DNA of 64,000 nt from Oceanobacillus neutriphilus (GTDB taxonomy: Bacteria > Bacillota > Bacilli > Bacillales > Amphibacillaceae), in the NCBI RefSeq assembly GCF_014645515.1, contig NZ_BMLW01000011.1, forward strand, positions 124,001 to 188,000. Reading direction: 5' to 3'. The translations under genes and the position numbers were made by a program. Numbering within the stretch: the stretch's first letter is position 1; each line of letters opens with the position of its first letter. Positions 29,518 to 37,416 of this stretch are shown in pieces. The notes below the pieces were generated by a model. It ran no database searches, had not been told where the DNA came from, and saw only the letters and a program-made list of their open reading frames with translations.

Positions 29518-29551
29518 AAAAAAGCTGATGCCCTTTGACACCAACTTTTTA
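29518..29551 (-). terminator. Terminator of the small ATT-start gene
   Basis: On the minus strand AAAAAGTTGGTGTC, loop AAAG, GGCATCAGCTTTTTT, starting seven bases after the small gene's stop. Confidence 0.75.
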
Positions 29552-29557
29552 TTTTCT

Positions 29558-29749
29558 TTATTTCAAACGTCTGAGTTCTACTCCTGATGAGATCATTTTC
29601 GCGTTTTGATATTCTTTTTCTCTTTGTTCTTCCACTTTTAATTTCTTTTCCAGACTTCTGTCATATTCCTGGTAATTGACACCTCTTGATTGTCCAATAG
29701 CTTTTTCCATTTCCGAAGTGTAGCTTAAACCATTCTCAGTGGTAATAAT
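29558..29749 (-). CDS. Small hypothetical protein, 63 residues, probable ATT start
   Basis: The frame has no ATG/GTG/TTG near its ribosome site (AAAGGATG); the codon at the right place is ATT (29747-29749, with another ATT next to it), after an upstream stop at 29753-29755. The protein would begin (M)ITTENGLSYTSEMEKAIGQ and is strongly charged and helical (YDRSLEKKLKVEEQREKEYQ), ending SSGVELRRLK. An internal ATG at 29710 gives 50 residues without a ribosome site. A strong terminator follows at once, which argues for real expression. No family recognised. ATT starts are rare and usually go with self-regulation (infC), or the ATG was lost by mutation. Confidence 0.6.
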   Translation of the reverse strand: MITTENGLSYTSEMEKAIGQSRGVNYQEYDRSLEKKLKVEEQREKEYQNAKMISSGVELRRLK

Positions 29750-29759
29750 AAATCATCCT

Positions 29760-30090
29760 TTCGGTTTGTTTAACACAATAAATATGCTAACACAGGTATG
29801 ATTCCCGCACAAAATCGATTTAAACTTATATTTTCGGATAATTTATGATAATCGTTCCTCACGAATAGTTAAAGTCTTATATCCTTAATATTCTTTTAAA
29901 ATGCTCGTTATTATGCGCCGATTGGCGTCAAAGCAAGGATATCTTCATAGTTATCGGTAATAAAGCTTACTCAACTTTCGCACTTTAAAAAATAACTTGC
30001 TTATCATAGTGATAGGTGTTGATCGTTCCTTCCATCCATTTCTTGACAAAGCATAAACTCTACCGAACAAAGAAGGTAATGTGTGAGGCC
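29760..30090. other. Gene-poor stretch
   Basis: No gene seen. It is AT-rich with scattered short ORFs lacking ribosome sites. It leads into the structured repeat at 30097. Confidence 0.4.
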
Positions 30091-30096
30091 ACCGCT

Positions 30097-30221
30097 GCGG
30101 CGGACCGTTTTGCTTTCCTAGGGGCACGCTCTTCAGCTAACTTTTGCCAAGAAGAGCACTTGGCAAAAGTGGATCTTCAGATGGTGCTGATCCCTCAGGA
30201 GTCAAAACGGTCCGCCTCCGC
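30097..30221. repeat. Structured interspersed repeat, copy 1
   Basis: Ends are inverted: GCGGCGGACCGTTTTG (30097-30112) against CAAAACGGTCCGCCTCCGC (30203-30221). The centre is an 11-bp hairpin (CTTTTGCCAAG / CTTGGCAAAAG) flanked by CTTCAGCTAA and TGGATCTTCAG. The locally high G+C content and palindromic build mark a small non-coding repeat of the REP/MITE kind. It shares its flanks with copy 2 and AGGAGTC with copies 2 and 3. Confidence 0.75.
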
Positions 30222-30502
30222 TTGCAGGGGGTTTTATAATGTTTAATATAACTGAGTAAATAGAAATTAGACCAGTAAAGAACATATTTTTCGTAGTGCT
30301 TATAAAATGTCGCGTCACGATTACTTTCTATTCATGAAAGCTCTTCCTTATATTTACTATCCATGCTATCTGCTATGACATCATTTAAATTACCAAATCA
30401 ACCATTTGAAACGCTAAAATGATCTTTCCATCAAGCAAAAATCGGTTATTTCCAGCTTCATCAGGTTATGATTTCTGTCATTCGCTGTAGAAGCCTAACT
30501 AA

Positions 30503-30728
30503 GCGCAGACCAACCACGAAGACTCCTATGGAAACAGGACGAGCTGAAGATCCACTTGAAAAGCGGTTTCCTTTTCAAGTTAGCTGAAGCCGTCCCCATG
30601 GCAGACTAAGATCTCAGGCGTCCTGGGGCTGGGACTGCGATTACTCGTCCCACCGAAGAGCTTTTGCGATTACTCACCCCATCGGAAACATTTGTACGTC
30701 GGAAAGCAGAGTGGTTGGTTGCAGGCGC
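30503..30728. repeat. Structured interspersed repeat, copy 2
   Basis: Ends are inverted: GCGCAGACCAACCAC (30503-30517) against GTGGTTGGTTGCAGGCGC (30711-30728). At 30543-30590, in reverse orientation to copy 1, lies the same flank pair around a different stem (CTTGAAAAG / CTTTTCAAG). Nested in it are two related units, GACTGCGATTACTCGTCCC and TTGCGATTACTCACCCCAT, which recur in copy 4 at 49177-49407. Confidence 0.75.
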
Positions 30729-30852
30729 TATACACAATCTTCCTTTCAATAAAAAGATGATTTAATAAAACGCAAACAGGATAATGTAAAATATATTCAT
30801 CCTGAAATAGAAAGGTATAGATGCTTATCCCCAGGTGCGAAAGTTGAGAAGC

Positions 30853-31188
30853 TTAGTTATTTAATGCTGCGAACAGCTCTGGTTTATACTTCATTAAATA
30901 CTGATAAATATTTGCTGTAGATTTAAATGTGTACACCTTCTCCACGACTTCACCGTCTTCTATAAAAGCAAGACATGGGACACTTTCTATTTTGTGCTGC
31001 TGCATAAACTCCGGATGCATGGAAGCATTCATTTCTGAAAAAATGTCTTCCTGATGCATTCTTTCCACATTCTCAAGCATTGCCCGAGCTACCGTACACG
31101 TCCCGCAAAATGGTGTATAAATATATAATATGAGCCGATGATGATTTACTTCTGCTTCATTAAATTGTTTCAAGTTGATTCCCCTCAA
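30853..31188 (-). CDS. yusE: Thioredoxin-like protein YusE
   Basis: The 111-residue thioredoxin-fold protein has the redox site C-G-T-C in YIYTPFCGTCTVARAML and the cis-Pro signature in KIESVPCLAFIEDGEVV. It is cytosolic, with no signal peptide. Its position before yusF-gcvH-yusI matches the B. subtilis order. The start is a TTG at 31188 five bases after AAGGAG; a second TTG at 31173, after GAGGGG, is nearly as good. Its partner is not known. Confidence 0.85.
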   Translation of the reverse strand: MRGINLKQFNEAEVNHHRLILYIYTPFCGTCTVARAMLENVERMHQEDIFSEMNASMHPEFMQQHKIESVPCLAFIEDGEVVEKVYTFKSTANIYQYLMKYKPELFAALNN

Positions 31189-31283
31189 TCTTTCTCCTTT
31201 TCATAAATATCAGAAGAACTATTAGCATTTGCAGCAATTTCCTTGATAAATAAAATTCATTTTTATTTTAACGCGTAAATGAA

Positions 31284-31646
31284 TTATTTTGCAAGATAAT
31301 TAAGATCTATTCCAATACGCTTGCCAGCCAGGATACTTGCCAATGTCTTCATTGGCGTAGCTGCAACTTCTCTGAATTCGCTGCTTACATAAATATGCTC
31401 TGCATGCGGCAATTCCCTTGCCAGCTGCTTTCGGAGCTTCATTCCCGAGTCATCCTCATCCACAAGAATAAATACATCTGTATCGTCCAAATGATAATAT
31501 TCCAACAGCTCTTCAAATCTTTCAACGCCTATGGTTCCATTTGTACAAACAATGGTGATGGTATTATCGTCAAGAATTTTTTCAATATGTTTTTTATCAG
31601 ATAACCCTTCAACGATTATAACTTTACTGTAATCATCTTCCATCAT
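31284..31646 (-). CDS. yusF: Toprim-domain protein YusF
   Basis: The 120-residue stand-alone Toprim domain, like that of RNase M5, starts with VIIVEGLSDKKHIEKIL (conserved Glu) and carries VFILVDEDDSGMKLRKQL (the Asp-x-Asp metal motif). It may be a small nuclease or nucleic-acid binder; the substrate is unknown. It sits in the yusE-yusF-gcvH-yusI order known from Bacillus. ATG follows AAGGAG with nine-base spacing. Confidence 0.85.
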   Translation of the reverse strand: MMEDDYSKVIIVEGLSDKKHIEKILDDNTITIVCTNGTIGVERFEELLEYYHLDDTDVFILVDEDDSGMKLRKQLARELPHAEHIYVSSEFREVAATPMKTLASILAGKRIGIDLNYLAK

Positions 31647-31827
31647 CGTCTTGCACTCCTTATCGCAACTAATATGCTTTTTCTATATTATATGAAAAGA
31701 AAAGAGCTAACTATACACGATTGTGGAAAAGTCAGCTCTTTTCACCCCTTTTTTAGAGCCCTTTTGAAAATGTCAGATGAGTTTCTGTCCTTTTCACTTT
31801 TTCTAAAATAGGCGTAATGTAATTATA

Positions 31828-32208
31828 TTATTCTTCTATAAATTCCTGGTATGCTTCTGCATCTAATAATTCACTTAAATCATTATCATCCTCAAGCTCA
31901 ATAACGATCATCCATGCTTTTTCATATGGTGATTCATTGACAAGCTCAGGGCTGTCTTCCAGCTCTTCATTTACTTCTACAACTTTCCCGCTTACAGGAG
32001 CATATAGCTCGGAAACGGTTTTAACTGACTCTACACTTCCAAATGGTTCATCAAGCTCTAAAGAATCACCGACTTCCGGTAACTCCACAAAGACAATATC
32101 TCCAAGCTCATCTTGTGCGAAGTCTGTAATCCCAATGCGGACTTTTCCATCCTCTTTCTTTACCCATTCATGTTCTTTTGAATATAAATAATCCTCTGGC
32201 AAGCTCAT
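31828..32208 (-). CDS. gcvH: Glycine cleavage system H protein / lipoyl relay
   Basis: The 126-residue lipoyl carrier has its lipoylated Lys in [19 protein letters not shown]; the fold ends with the acidic [17 protein letters not shown]. GcvH shuttles the aminomethyl group in glycine cleavage and, in Bacillus, also relays lipoyl groups to the 2-oxoacid dehydrogenases. I use the ATG at 32208 after GGAGGGATAC; the frame extends eight codons upstream without reason. Other gcv genes are not nearby, as in B. subtilis. Confidence 0.95.
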   Translation of the reverse strand: MSLPEDYLYSKEHEWVKKEDGKVRIGITDFAQDELGDIVFVELPEVGDSLELDEPFGSVESVKTVSELYAPVSGKVVEVNEELEDSPELVNESPYEKAWMIVIELEDDNDLSELLDAEAYQEFIEE

Positions 32209-32250
32209 TTCGTATCCCTCCAAAATCATCATTATTTCACTTTAATCACA

Positions 32251-32304
32251 TGTTCAAACAGGTCCCAAATTTGAAGCAAAAAGGTCAAGGCGACTTTTTG
32301 AACA
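32251..32304. repeat. Small palindromic repeat, copy A (TGTTCAAA...TTTTTGAACA)
   Basis: TGTTCAAA and TTTTTGAACA form inverted ends of a 54-bp unit upstream of gcvH. Similar units lie at 37367-37402 and 45463-45537. All are intergenic. Confidence 0.55.
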
Positions 32305-32350
32305 TCTTCTTTAACTATACATTGAAGCGGGTTTAAATTCTAGCCCCACC

Positions 32351-32707
32351 TTACTTCCAAGCAGATTCATAGACTTCTTCTTTAAAACCGGCAGTTACTT
32401 TCTTTCCATCGGTCAGAATCGGTCTTTTTATTAACATACCATCAGAAGCTAAAATCTCCGCCATTTCCTGAGGAGATAAATCATTTATTTTTTCCTTTAA
32501 ATGAAGCTCACGATACTTCTTACCACTTGTATTAAAAAACTTCTTTGCCGGTAAATCGCTAGTCTCCATCAAAGAGAGTATCTGGCTTTCACTTGGCGTT
32601 TCCTCTACAATATGAATTGCTTTATAATCAATTTGATTTTCATCCAGCCATTTTTTCGCATTTCGGCAGGTACCGCACTTGGGGTACCAGTAAAAAGATA
32701 ATGTCAT
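32351..32707 (-). CDS. yusI: ArsC/Spx-family protein YusI
   Basis: The 118-residue thioredoxin-like protein of the ArsC/Spx family has N-terminal FYWYPKCGTCRNAKKWL with a C-x2-C pair and the family's C-terminal LIKRPILTDGKKVTAGFKEE. Spx itself would carry CTSC and a different C-terminus, so this is the YusI branch, whose job is not established. It lies upstream of gcvH in the same direction, with GGAGG before its ATG. Confidence 0.87.
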   Translation of the reverse strand: MTLSFYWYPKCGTCRNAKKWLDENQIDYKAIHIVEETPSESQILSLMETSDLPAKKFFNTSGKKYRELHLKEKINDLSPQEMAEILASDGMLIKRPILTDGKKVTAGFKEEVYESAWK

Positions 32708-32724
32708 GTGTATTCCTCCGTTCT

Positions 32725-33201
32725 TTACTGCTGGTCCTCTTTTGTCGGCCCCATAACTCCAGGCACCTTCAAACCAGCTTGTCTAAGTAAAACTGTCATT
32801 TGACCGCGGTGATGAATTTGATGACTGACCAGCATCCGCAAAATACTTCCTTTCGGTGCAGGTCCGCCAAAATCACCGGTTTCATTTACCAAAGCTTCAT
32901 CTGACAGCTGTTCTTTTGCTTTCTCCACAACACGTTTTGAAATATCCTCATATGCTTCTAAAATTTCACTTGCTTTTACCGGGATTTGATCAGGGTCGTA
33001 AGGAGACTCCAGATTAACGCCTACTAAGCTCATGAAGAATACAGGACTGTTCACTAAATGCCAGCCAAGCCAGCCTAGACTATTGTGTCCTTCTTCAATA
33101 GATTGATCCAATTTTTCATCTTCTAAAGCTTTTAATACTGCTTTGGTTCCGTCAGCAGACTGTGACCATTCTGTTAAAAAATCGTTTAATTTCCGATACA
33201 T
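32725..33201 (-). CDS. DinB-like four-helix-bundle protein
   Basis: The 158-residue protein resembles DinB/YfiT metal-binding bundles. Candidate metal-binding His residues lie in LGWLGWHLVNSP and LVSHQIHHRGQMTVLLRQAG, which has the typical HxxHHRGQ pattern of the family. Many members are thiol-dependent transferases (for example with bacillithiol) but no substrate can be named here. It lies 17 bases before yusI in the same direction, so the two are probably co-transcribed. Confidence 0.85.
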   Translation of the reverse strand: MYRKLNDFLTEWSQSADGTKAVLKALEDEKLDQSIEEGHNSLGWLGWHLVNSPVFFMSLVGVNLESPYDPDQIPVKASEILEAYEDISKRVVEKAKEQLSDEALVNETGDFGGPAPKGSILRMLVSHQIHHRGQMTVLLRQAGLKVPGVMGPTKEDQQ

Positions 33202-33464
33202 GTTAATCCCTCCTGTAATATTGTTTCTTTTTTATTAGCGTACCATGAAACTTCAGCTTTAATCCAATATATTGAATCGATTCTGAGAGCGTTATTTTCC
33301 CATAAGAAATTACACAGTTCAAAATGACAAAACAATTAAAAATTAGTACAATAAACAACGGGTATGTTTTTACATTGATTAATAGAATCTATTACTTCAT
33401 CCCCTTTAATTTATGTGAATATTCCTTCAAATTATAATATGTACTAAAGAAAGGACATACGTTA

Positions 33465-34280
33465 ATGACATGGAATGCTTTTCAAAATAGATGTGCTGTC
33501 ATCGCAGAAAATAAAACATTTACTGATATCATTATTGGTCTTATTTTATTGAATGCTATTATTGTTGGATTAGAAACATACCCGGCAATTAACCAGCGCT
33601 ATGCTGTGTCTTTGTATTGGATAGATGCTGCCCTCCTCAGTATTTTCACTGTAGAAATTATGACCCGGATTATTGGCAGCTATTCACTTGCAAATTTTTT
33701 TAAAAATCCCTGGAATGTATTTGATTTTGTTATTGTAGCAGCCAGCATTCTATTTGTAGGTTCCAATTATGTTATTGTCTTACGTATTTTCAGGATACTC
33801 CGGGTGCTTCGTGCCATTTCCATTATTCCATCATTACGAAAAATGGTGAATGCACTTCTGTTAACAATTCCTTCGATGGGAAACATCCTGATCTTACTCA
33901 CCATTTTCTTTTATATTTATGCTGTTATCGGTACCATGTTGTTTCAATCCATTGCTCCAGATCATTTTGGATCGCTTCACCGGACCTTGTTGACCTTATT
34001 TCAGCTTATCACGCTTGATTCCTGGGCAACAGGCGTGATGTACCCTATTTTAGAAGAAACCAGCATAGCTTTACTCTACTTTATTTCGTTTATTCTTATT
34101 GGCGCATTTGTCATTATTAATTTATTCGTTGGGGTAATCGTAAATAATGTAGAAGAAGCAAATCGCGAAAATCAGCCCACACCGACTGAATTGAAGCTGG
34201 AGGAGATGGATAAAGAGCTTAAAGAGATTAAAGCTTTACTAAAAGAGGATGCTCCAAAAGAAAAAGCAACGAAGGAATGA
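33465..34280 (+). CDS. Bacterial voltage-gated cation channel (NaChBac family) with TLDSW filter
   Basis: The 271-residue six-segment channel subunit would form tetramers. S4 is VIVLRIFRILRVLRAISI with gating Arg at 107, 110, 113 and 116; S1-S3 carry the counter-charges (DIIIGLIL, WNVFDFVIV). The pore loop at 174-195 reads TLFQLITLDSWATGVMYPIL. NaChBac-type sodium channels have TLESW; here Glu is replaced by Asp at 185. S6 (IGAFVIINLFVGVIVNNV) and a cytoplasmic coiled coil (LEEMDKELKEIKALLKE) follow as in the family. Such channels admit Na+ for motility, chemotaxis and pH balance in alkaliphiles. Selectivity of the Asp form is uncertain. A single plus-strand gene. Confidence 0.9.
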   Translation: MTWNAFQNRCAVIAENKTFTDIIIGLILLNAIIVGLETYPAINQRYAVSLYWIDAALLSIFTVEIMTRIIGSYSLANFFKNPWNVFDFVIVAASILFVGSNYVIVLRIFRILRVLRAISIIPSLRKMVNALLLTIPSMGNILILLTIFFYIYAVIGTMLFQSIAPDHFGSLHRTLLTLFQLITLDSWATGVMYPILEETSIALLYFISFILIGAFVIINLFVGVIVNNVEEANRENQPTPTELKLEEMDKELKEIKALLKEDAPKEKATKE

Positions 34281-34285
34281 ACCAT

Positions 34286-34314
34286 TAAAAAAAGGCTGGA
34301 TATCCAGCCTCTTT
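34286..34314 (+). terminator. Terminator between the channel gene and fadE
   Basis: AAAGGCTGG, ATAT loop, CCAGCCTCTTTC; serves the channel gene and possibly fadE on the other strand. Confidence 0.75.
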
Positions 34315-34322
34315 CTAATGTA

Positions 34323-36107
34323 TCAGACAATATATTTTTCTTCTTCAATAATTTTTGCAGCAATTTCACGTTTCTTTTTAACCGTATTAATCGGTGTATG
34401 TCTGGTCAGTTTGCGCAGGGAGGACAGCATGATACGCAATGTATCTCCTTCTTCTGCTGTAATCAGAATTTCCTTTGCCGCTGCTTCCATCCGGTTAAAT
34501 GCTTCCTGAACATAAACTTCTGTATAAAGTAATTTTTGATGTGCTTTTTCTAATCCAGACTTAGCAATGGCTTTTTCTGTACGAAGAATGGCCGATTCCA
34601 TATTAAATACTTCTGCCGTCATATCTGCTAATTTAATGAGAATTTCCTGCTCACGGTCTAATTTTTTGCCATATTTCTGCGCTGCTAAACCGGCACCCAG
34701 CAGAATCATTTTTTTCGCATTTCTTAATAAATATTTTTCCTGTTCTAAGGCGTCTGTTCCTACTTCCTCCGGCATCATCATCATTAATTCTTCCTGCAGT
34801 CCCTGCGCTTTTTCCAGCAGCGGCAGCTCGCCTTTTAATGCTTTTTTCAAGAGTGTTCCCGGTACAATAAGTCTGTTAATTTCATTTGTTCCCTCGAAAA
34901 TACGGTTAATGCGTGAATCACGATAAATACGCTCCACTTCATACTCCTGCATAAAGCCATATCCGCCATGCAGCTGAACAGCTTCATCCGCTGCATAATC
35001 CAGTAATTCTGTAGCCATATATTTTGTCATGGAGCACTCAATTTGATACTCGGCGATTGCCCGGGCGACTTCACGGCCATCCTGCAGCTGTTCATCAGAT
35101 AACGAGCCCATCCGCTGTTCAAATAACCCCACTGTTCGATAAACGGCACTTTCATTTGCATAGATTTTTGAAGCTATCGTTGCTAATTTTTCCTGTGTCA
35201 GGGTGAAGCTGGAAATAGGCGTTTGAAATTGCTTCCGTTCATTCGCATACTTTGCTGCTAATTCCAATGCACGCTTTGATCCTCCGACTCCGCCTACAGC
35301 CAATTTATAGCGGCCCACGTTCAGGATATTAAAAGCAATCACATGTCCGCGGCCTTTTTCACCGAGCAGATTTTCTACAGGAACTTCTGCATCCTCTAAT
35401 ACAAGTGTTCTTGTGGAGGAGCTTTTAATTCCCATTTTCTTTTCCTCCGGCCCTGTAGATACCCCAGGGTACTCCCTTTCAACAATAAAAGCACTGAAAT
35501 GCTCGCCGTCAATTTTAGCGTATACGACAAAGACATCTGCAAAGGCTGAGTTGGTAATCCATTGCTTCTCTCCATTTAATATATAATGTGTTCCTGCATC
35601 ATTCAGTTTCGCTGTTGCTTTTGCTCCAAGTGCATCTGAGCCGGAGCTTGGCTCTGTTAATGCGTAGGCAGCAATTAACTCCCCAGTAGCTAATTTAGGC
35701 AAATATTTTTCCTTTTGTTCTTCATTTCCAAAGAAGACAATCGGCAGTGATCCGATACCAACATGTGCTCCATGAGTTATAGAGAAACCTCCTGCACGGG
35801 AAAACTTCTCTGTAATTAAGGAAGAACTGATTTTATCCAGGGCCAGACCGCCATATGCTTCTGGAACATCTGCACCAAGCAGGCCTAATTCTCCTGCTTT
35901 TTTAAGCAGCTTAACAGAATGCTCAAATTCATGATTTTCCAGATTATCAATCTTAGGAACAACTTCTCCCAGTACAAAATCCTCTGTTGTTTTCGCGATC
36001 ATCTTATGTTCATCTGTAAAATCCTCCGGTGTAATGATATCCTCTCCAGTAATATCCTCAACCAGAAAACCGCCGCCTTTAAATAATCTTTCTTTTGTCT
36101 CACTCAT
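34323..36107 (-). CDS. fadE: Acyl-CoA dehydrogenase FadE (YusJ)
   Basis: The 594-residue flavoprotein does the first step of beta-oxidation. FAD and substrate motifs: AYALTEPSSGSDALGAKATA, GEKQWITNSAFADVFVVYAK, the C-terminal QLHGGYGFMQEYEVERIYRD with the catalytic-region Glu, and RINRIFEGTNEINRLIV. An extra C-terminal helical domain of about 170 residues makes it longer than short-chain enzymes, as in YusJ and very-long-chain types. It is third in fadN-fadA-fadE, 43 bases after fadA, and is followed by a terminator. Confidence 0.93.
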   Translation of the reverse strand: MSETKERLFKGGGFLVEDITGEDIITPEDFTDEHKMIAKTTEDFVLGEVVPKIDNLENHEFEHSVKLLKKAGELGLLGADVPEAYGGLALDKISSSLITEKFSRAGGFSITHGAHVGIGSLPIVFFGNEEQKEKYLPKLATGELIAAYALTEPSSGSDALGAKATAKLNDAGTHYILNGEKQWITNSAFADVFVVYAKIDGEHFSAFIVEREYPGVSTGPEEKKMGIKSSSTRTLVLEDAEVPVENLLGEKGRGHVIAFNILNVGRYKLAVGGVGGSKRALELAAKYANERKQFQTPISSFTLTQEKLATIASKIYANESAVYRTVGLFEQRMGSLSDEQLQDGREVARAIAEYQIECSMTKYMATELLDYAADEAVQLHGGYGFMQEYEVERIYRDSRINRIFEGTNEINRLIVPGTLLKKALKGELPLLEKAQGLQEELMMMMPEEVGTDALEQEKYLLRNAKKMILLGAGLAAQKYGKKLDREQEILIKLADMTAEVFNMESAILRTEKAIAKSGLEKAHQKLLYTEVYVQEAFNRMEAAAKEILITAEEGDTLRIMLSSLRKLTRHTPINTVKKKREIAAKIIEEEKYIV

Positions 36108-36150
36108 TATTATTACCCCTTTTCAATTAAATGGATTATGGAAATAACAC

Positions 36151-37326
36151 TTATAAAAGCTCAAATACCCCTGCAGCACCCATGCCGCCGCCGATACACA
36201 TGGTTACTATTCCGAATTGCTCATTTCTCCGCTTCATCTCATGCATTAAGCTGACTGTCAGCTTTGTACCAGTACAGCCGAGCGGGTGGCCCAACGCAAT
36301 GGCACCGCCATTTACATTCACCTTATCTGTATCTAAATCTAATGCTCTGATAACCCGCAGTGCCTGTGATGCAAAAGCTTCATTTAATTCAAACAACCCA
36401 ATATCAGATAACTCTAAACCCGCCATTTTTACTGCCTTAGGAATCGCTTCTACCGGACCGACTCCCATAATTTCCGGTGCTACTCCTGCTACCGCAAAGG
36501 AACGGAATTTTAGAATTGGAGTTAATCCTTCTGCCTCTGCCTTTTCTTTATCCATTAATAATACAGAAGCTGCCCCATCACTCATTTGTGAAGCATTCCC
36601 GGCAGTAACACTACCTTTTATATGAAAGGCCGGGCGCAGTGAGCTTAAAACCTCTATATTTGTTCCTGAGCGAACTCCCTCATCCATTTCAAAGGAGAAG
36701 GATTTTTCTTCAATCTTATTGTTCTTTCCTACAAAACGTTCTTTCACTTCTACAGGAACAATTTCATCCTGAAACAGACCTTTCTCCATTGCAGCAGCAG
36801 CGCGCTCATGGCTCTGTACTGCAAAAGCATCCTGATCTGCTCTTGAAATGTCAAAACGATTTGCCACTTCTTCTGCCGTATGTCCCATATTCATATAATA
36901 TTCTGGCGCATTTGCAACCAGGGTCGGGTTCGGTTTAATAACATGCCCGCCCATTGGAATCATGGACATAGATTCTGCTCCGCCGGCAATAATTGTCTCA
37001 GCAGCACCGACCATAATCCGTTCAGCACCATAGGCAATCGTTTGTAATCCTGAAGCACAGTAGCGGTTTACGGTAATTCCCGGTACATCCTGACTTAAGC
37101 CAGCCAGACCGGCAATATTTCGTGCCATATTCATTCCCTGCTCTGCTTCCGGCATTGCGCAGCCAATAATCACATCATCTATAGAACCTTGATAATTACC
37201 GGCTCTTTTTAAGGTTTCTTTTACAGTTAAAGCTGCCAGATCATCTGGCCTTACATCCCGTAAGGATCCTTTATTTGCTTTTCCTACTGGTGTTCTTGCA
37301 CCAGCCACAATTACTGCTTCTTTCAC
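36151..37326 (-). CDS. fadA: 3-ketoacyl-CoA thiolase FadA (YusK)
   Basis: The 391-residue thiolase does the last step of beta-oxidation, releasing acetyl-CoA. Nucleophile Cys is in TVNRYCASGLQTIAYGAERI, His in NVNGGAIALGHPLGCTGTK, and the second Cys in VTMCIGGGMGAAGVFE. I use the GTG at 37326 (MKEAVIVAGARTPVGK) because AAAGGAGGG sits just before it; the upstream ATG eight codons earlier has no ribosome site and would add MHLKEGIS. It lies between fadN and fadE. Confidence 0.95.
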   Translation of the reverse strand: MKEAVIVAGARTPVGKANKGSLRDVRPDDLAALTVKETLKRAGNYQGSIDDVIIGCAMPEAEQGMNMARNIAGLAGLSQDVPGITVNRYCASGLQTIAYGAERIMVGAAETIIAGGAESMSMIPMGGHVIKPNPTLVANAPEYYMNMGHTAEEVANRFDISRADQDAFAVQSHERAAAAMEKGLFQDEIVPVEVKERFVGKNNKIEEKSFSFEMDEGVRSGTNIEVLSSLRPAFHIKGSVTAGNASQMSDGAASVLLMDKEKAEAEGLTPILKFRSFAVAGVAPEIMGVGPVEAIPKAVKMAGLELSDIGLFELNEAFASQALRVIRALDLDTDKVNVNGGAIALGHPLGCTGTKLTVSLMHEMKRRNEQFGIVTMCIGGGMGAAGVFELL

Positions 37327-37366
37327 GGATATGCCCTCCTTTAAATGCATGCTTCCAATAAGTACG

Positions 37367-37402
37367 TGTTCAAAAAGCCCGATAAACAGGACTTTTTAAA
37401 CG
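37367..37402. repeat. Small palindromic repeat, copy B
   Basis: TGTTCAAAAAGCCC and a downstream ACTTTTTAAACG form imperfect inverted ends in the fadN-fadA gap. Related to copies at 32251 and 45463. It could act as an RNA hairpin that trims or stabilises the fad message. Confidence 0.5.
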
Positions 37403-37416
37403 CTCTCTTTAAAAGA

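Noticed and set aside
30016-30246. 76-codon plus-strand ORF
   Set aside because: It is the translation of structured repeat copy 1; no ribosome site and no protein-like composition.
36131-36625. 164-codon plus-strand ORF
   Set aside because: Antisense to the thiolase gene, which has complete catalytic motifs.
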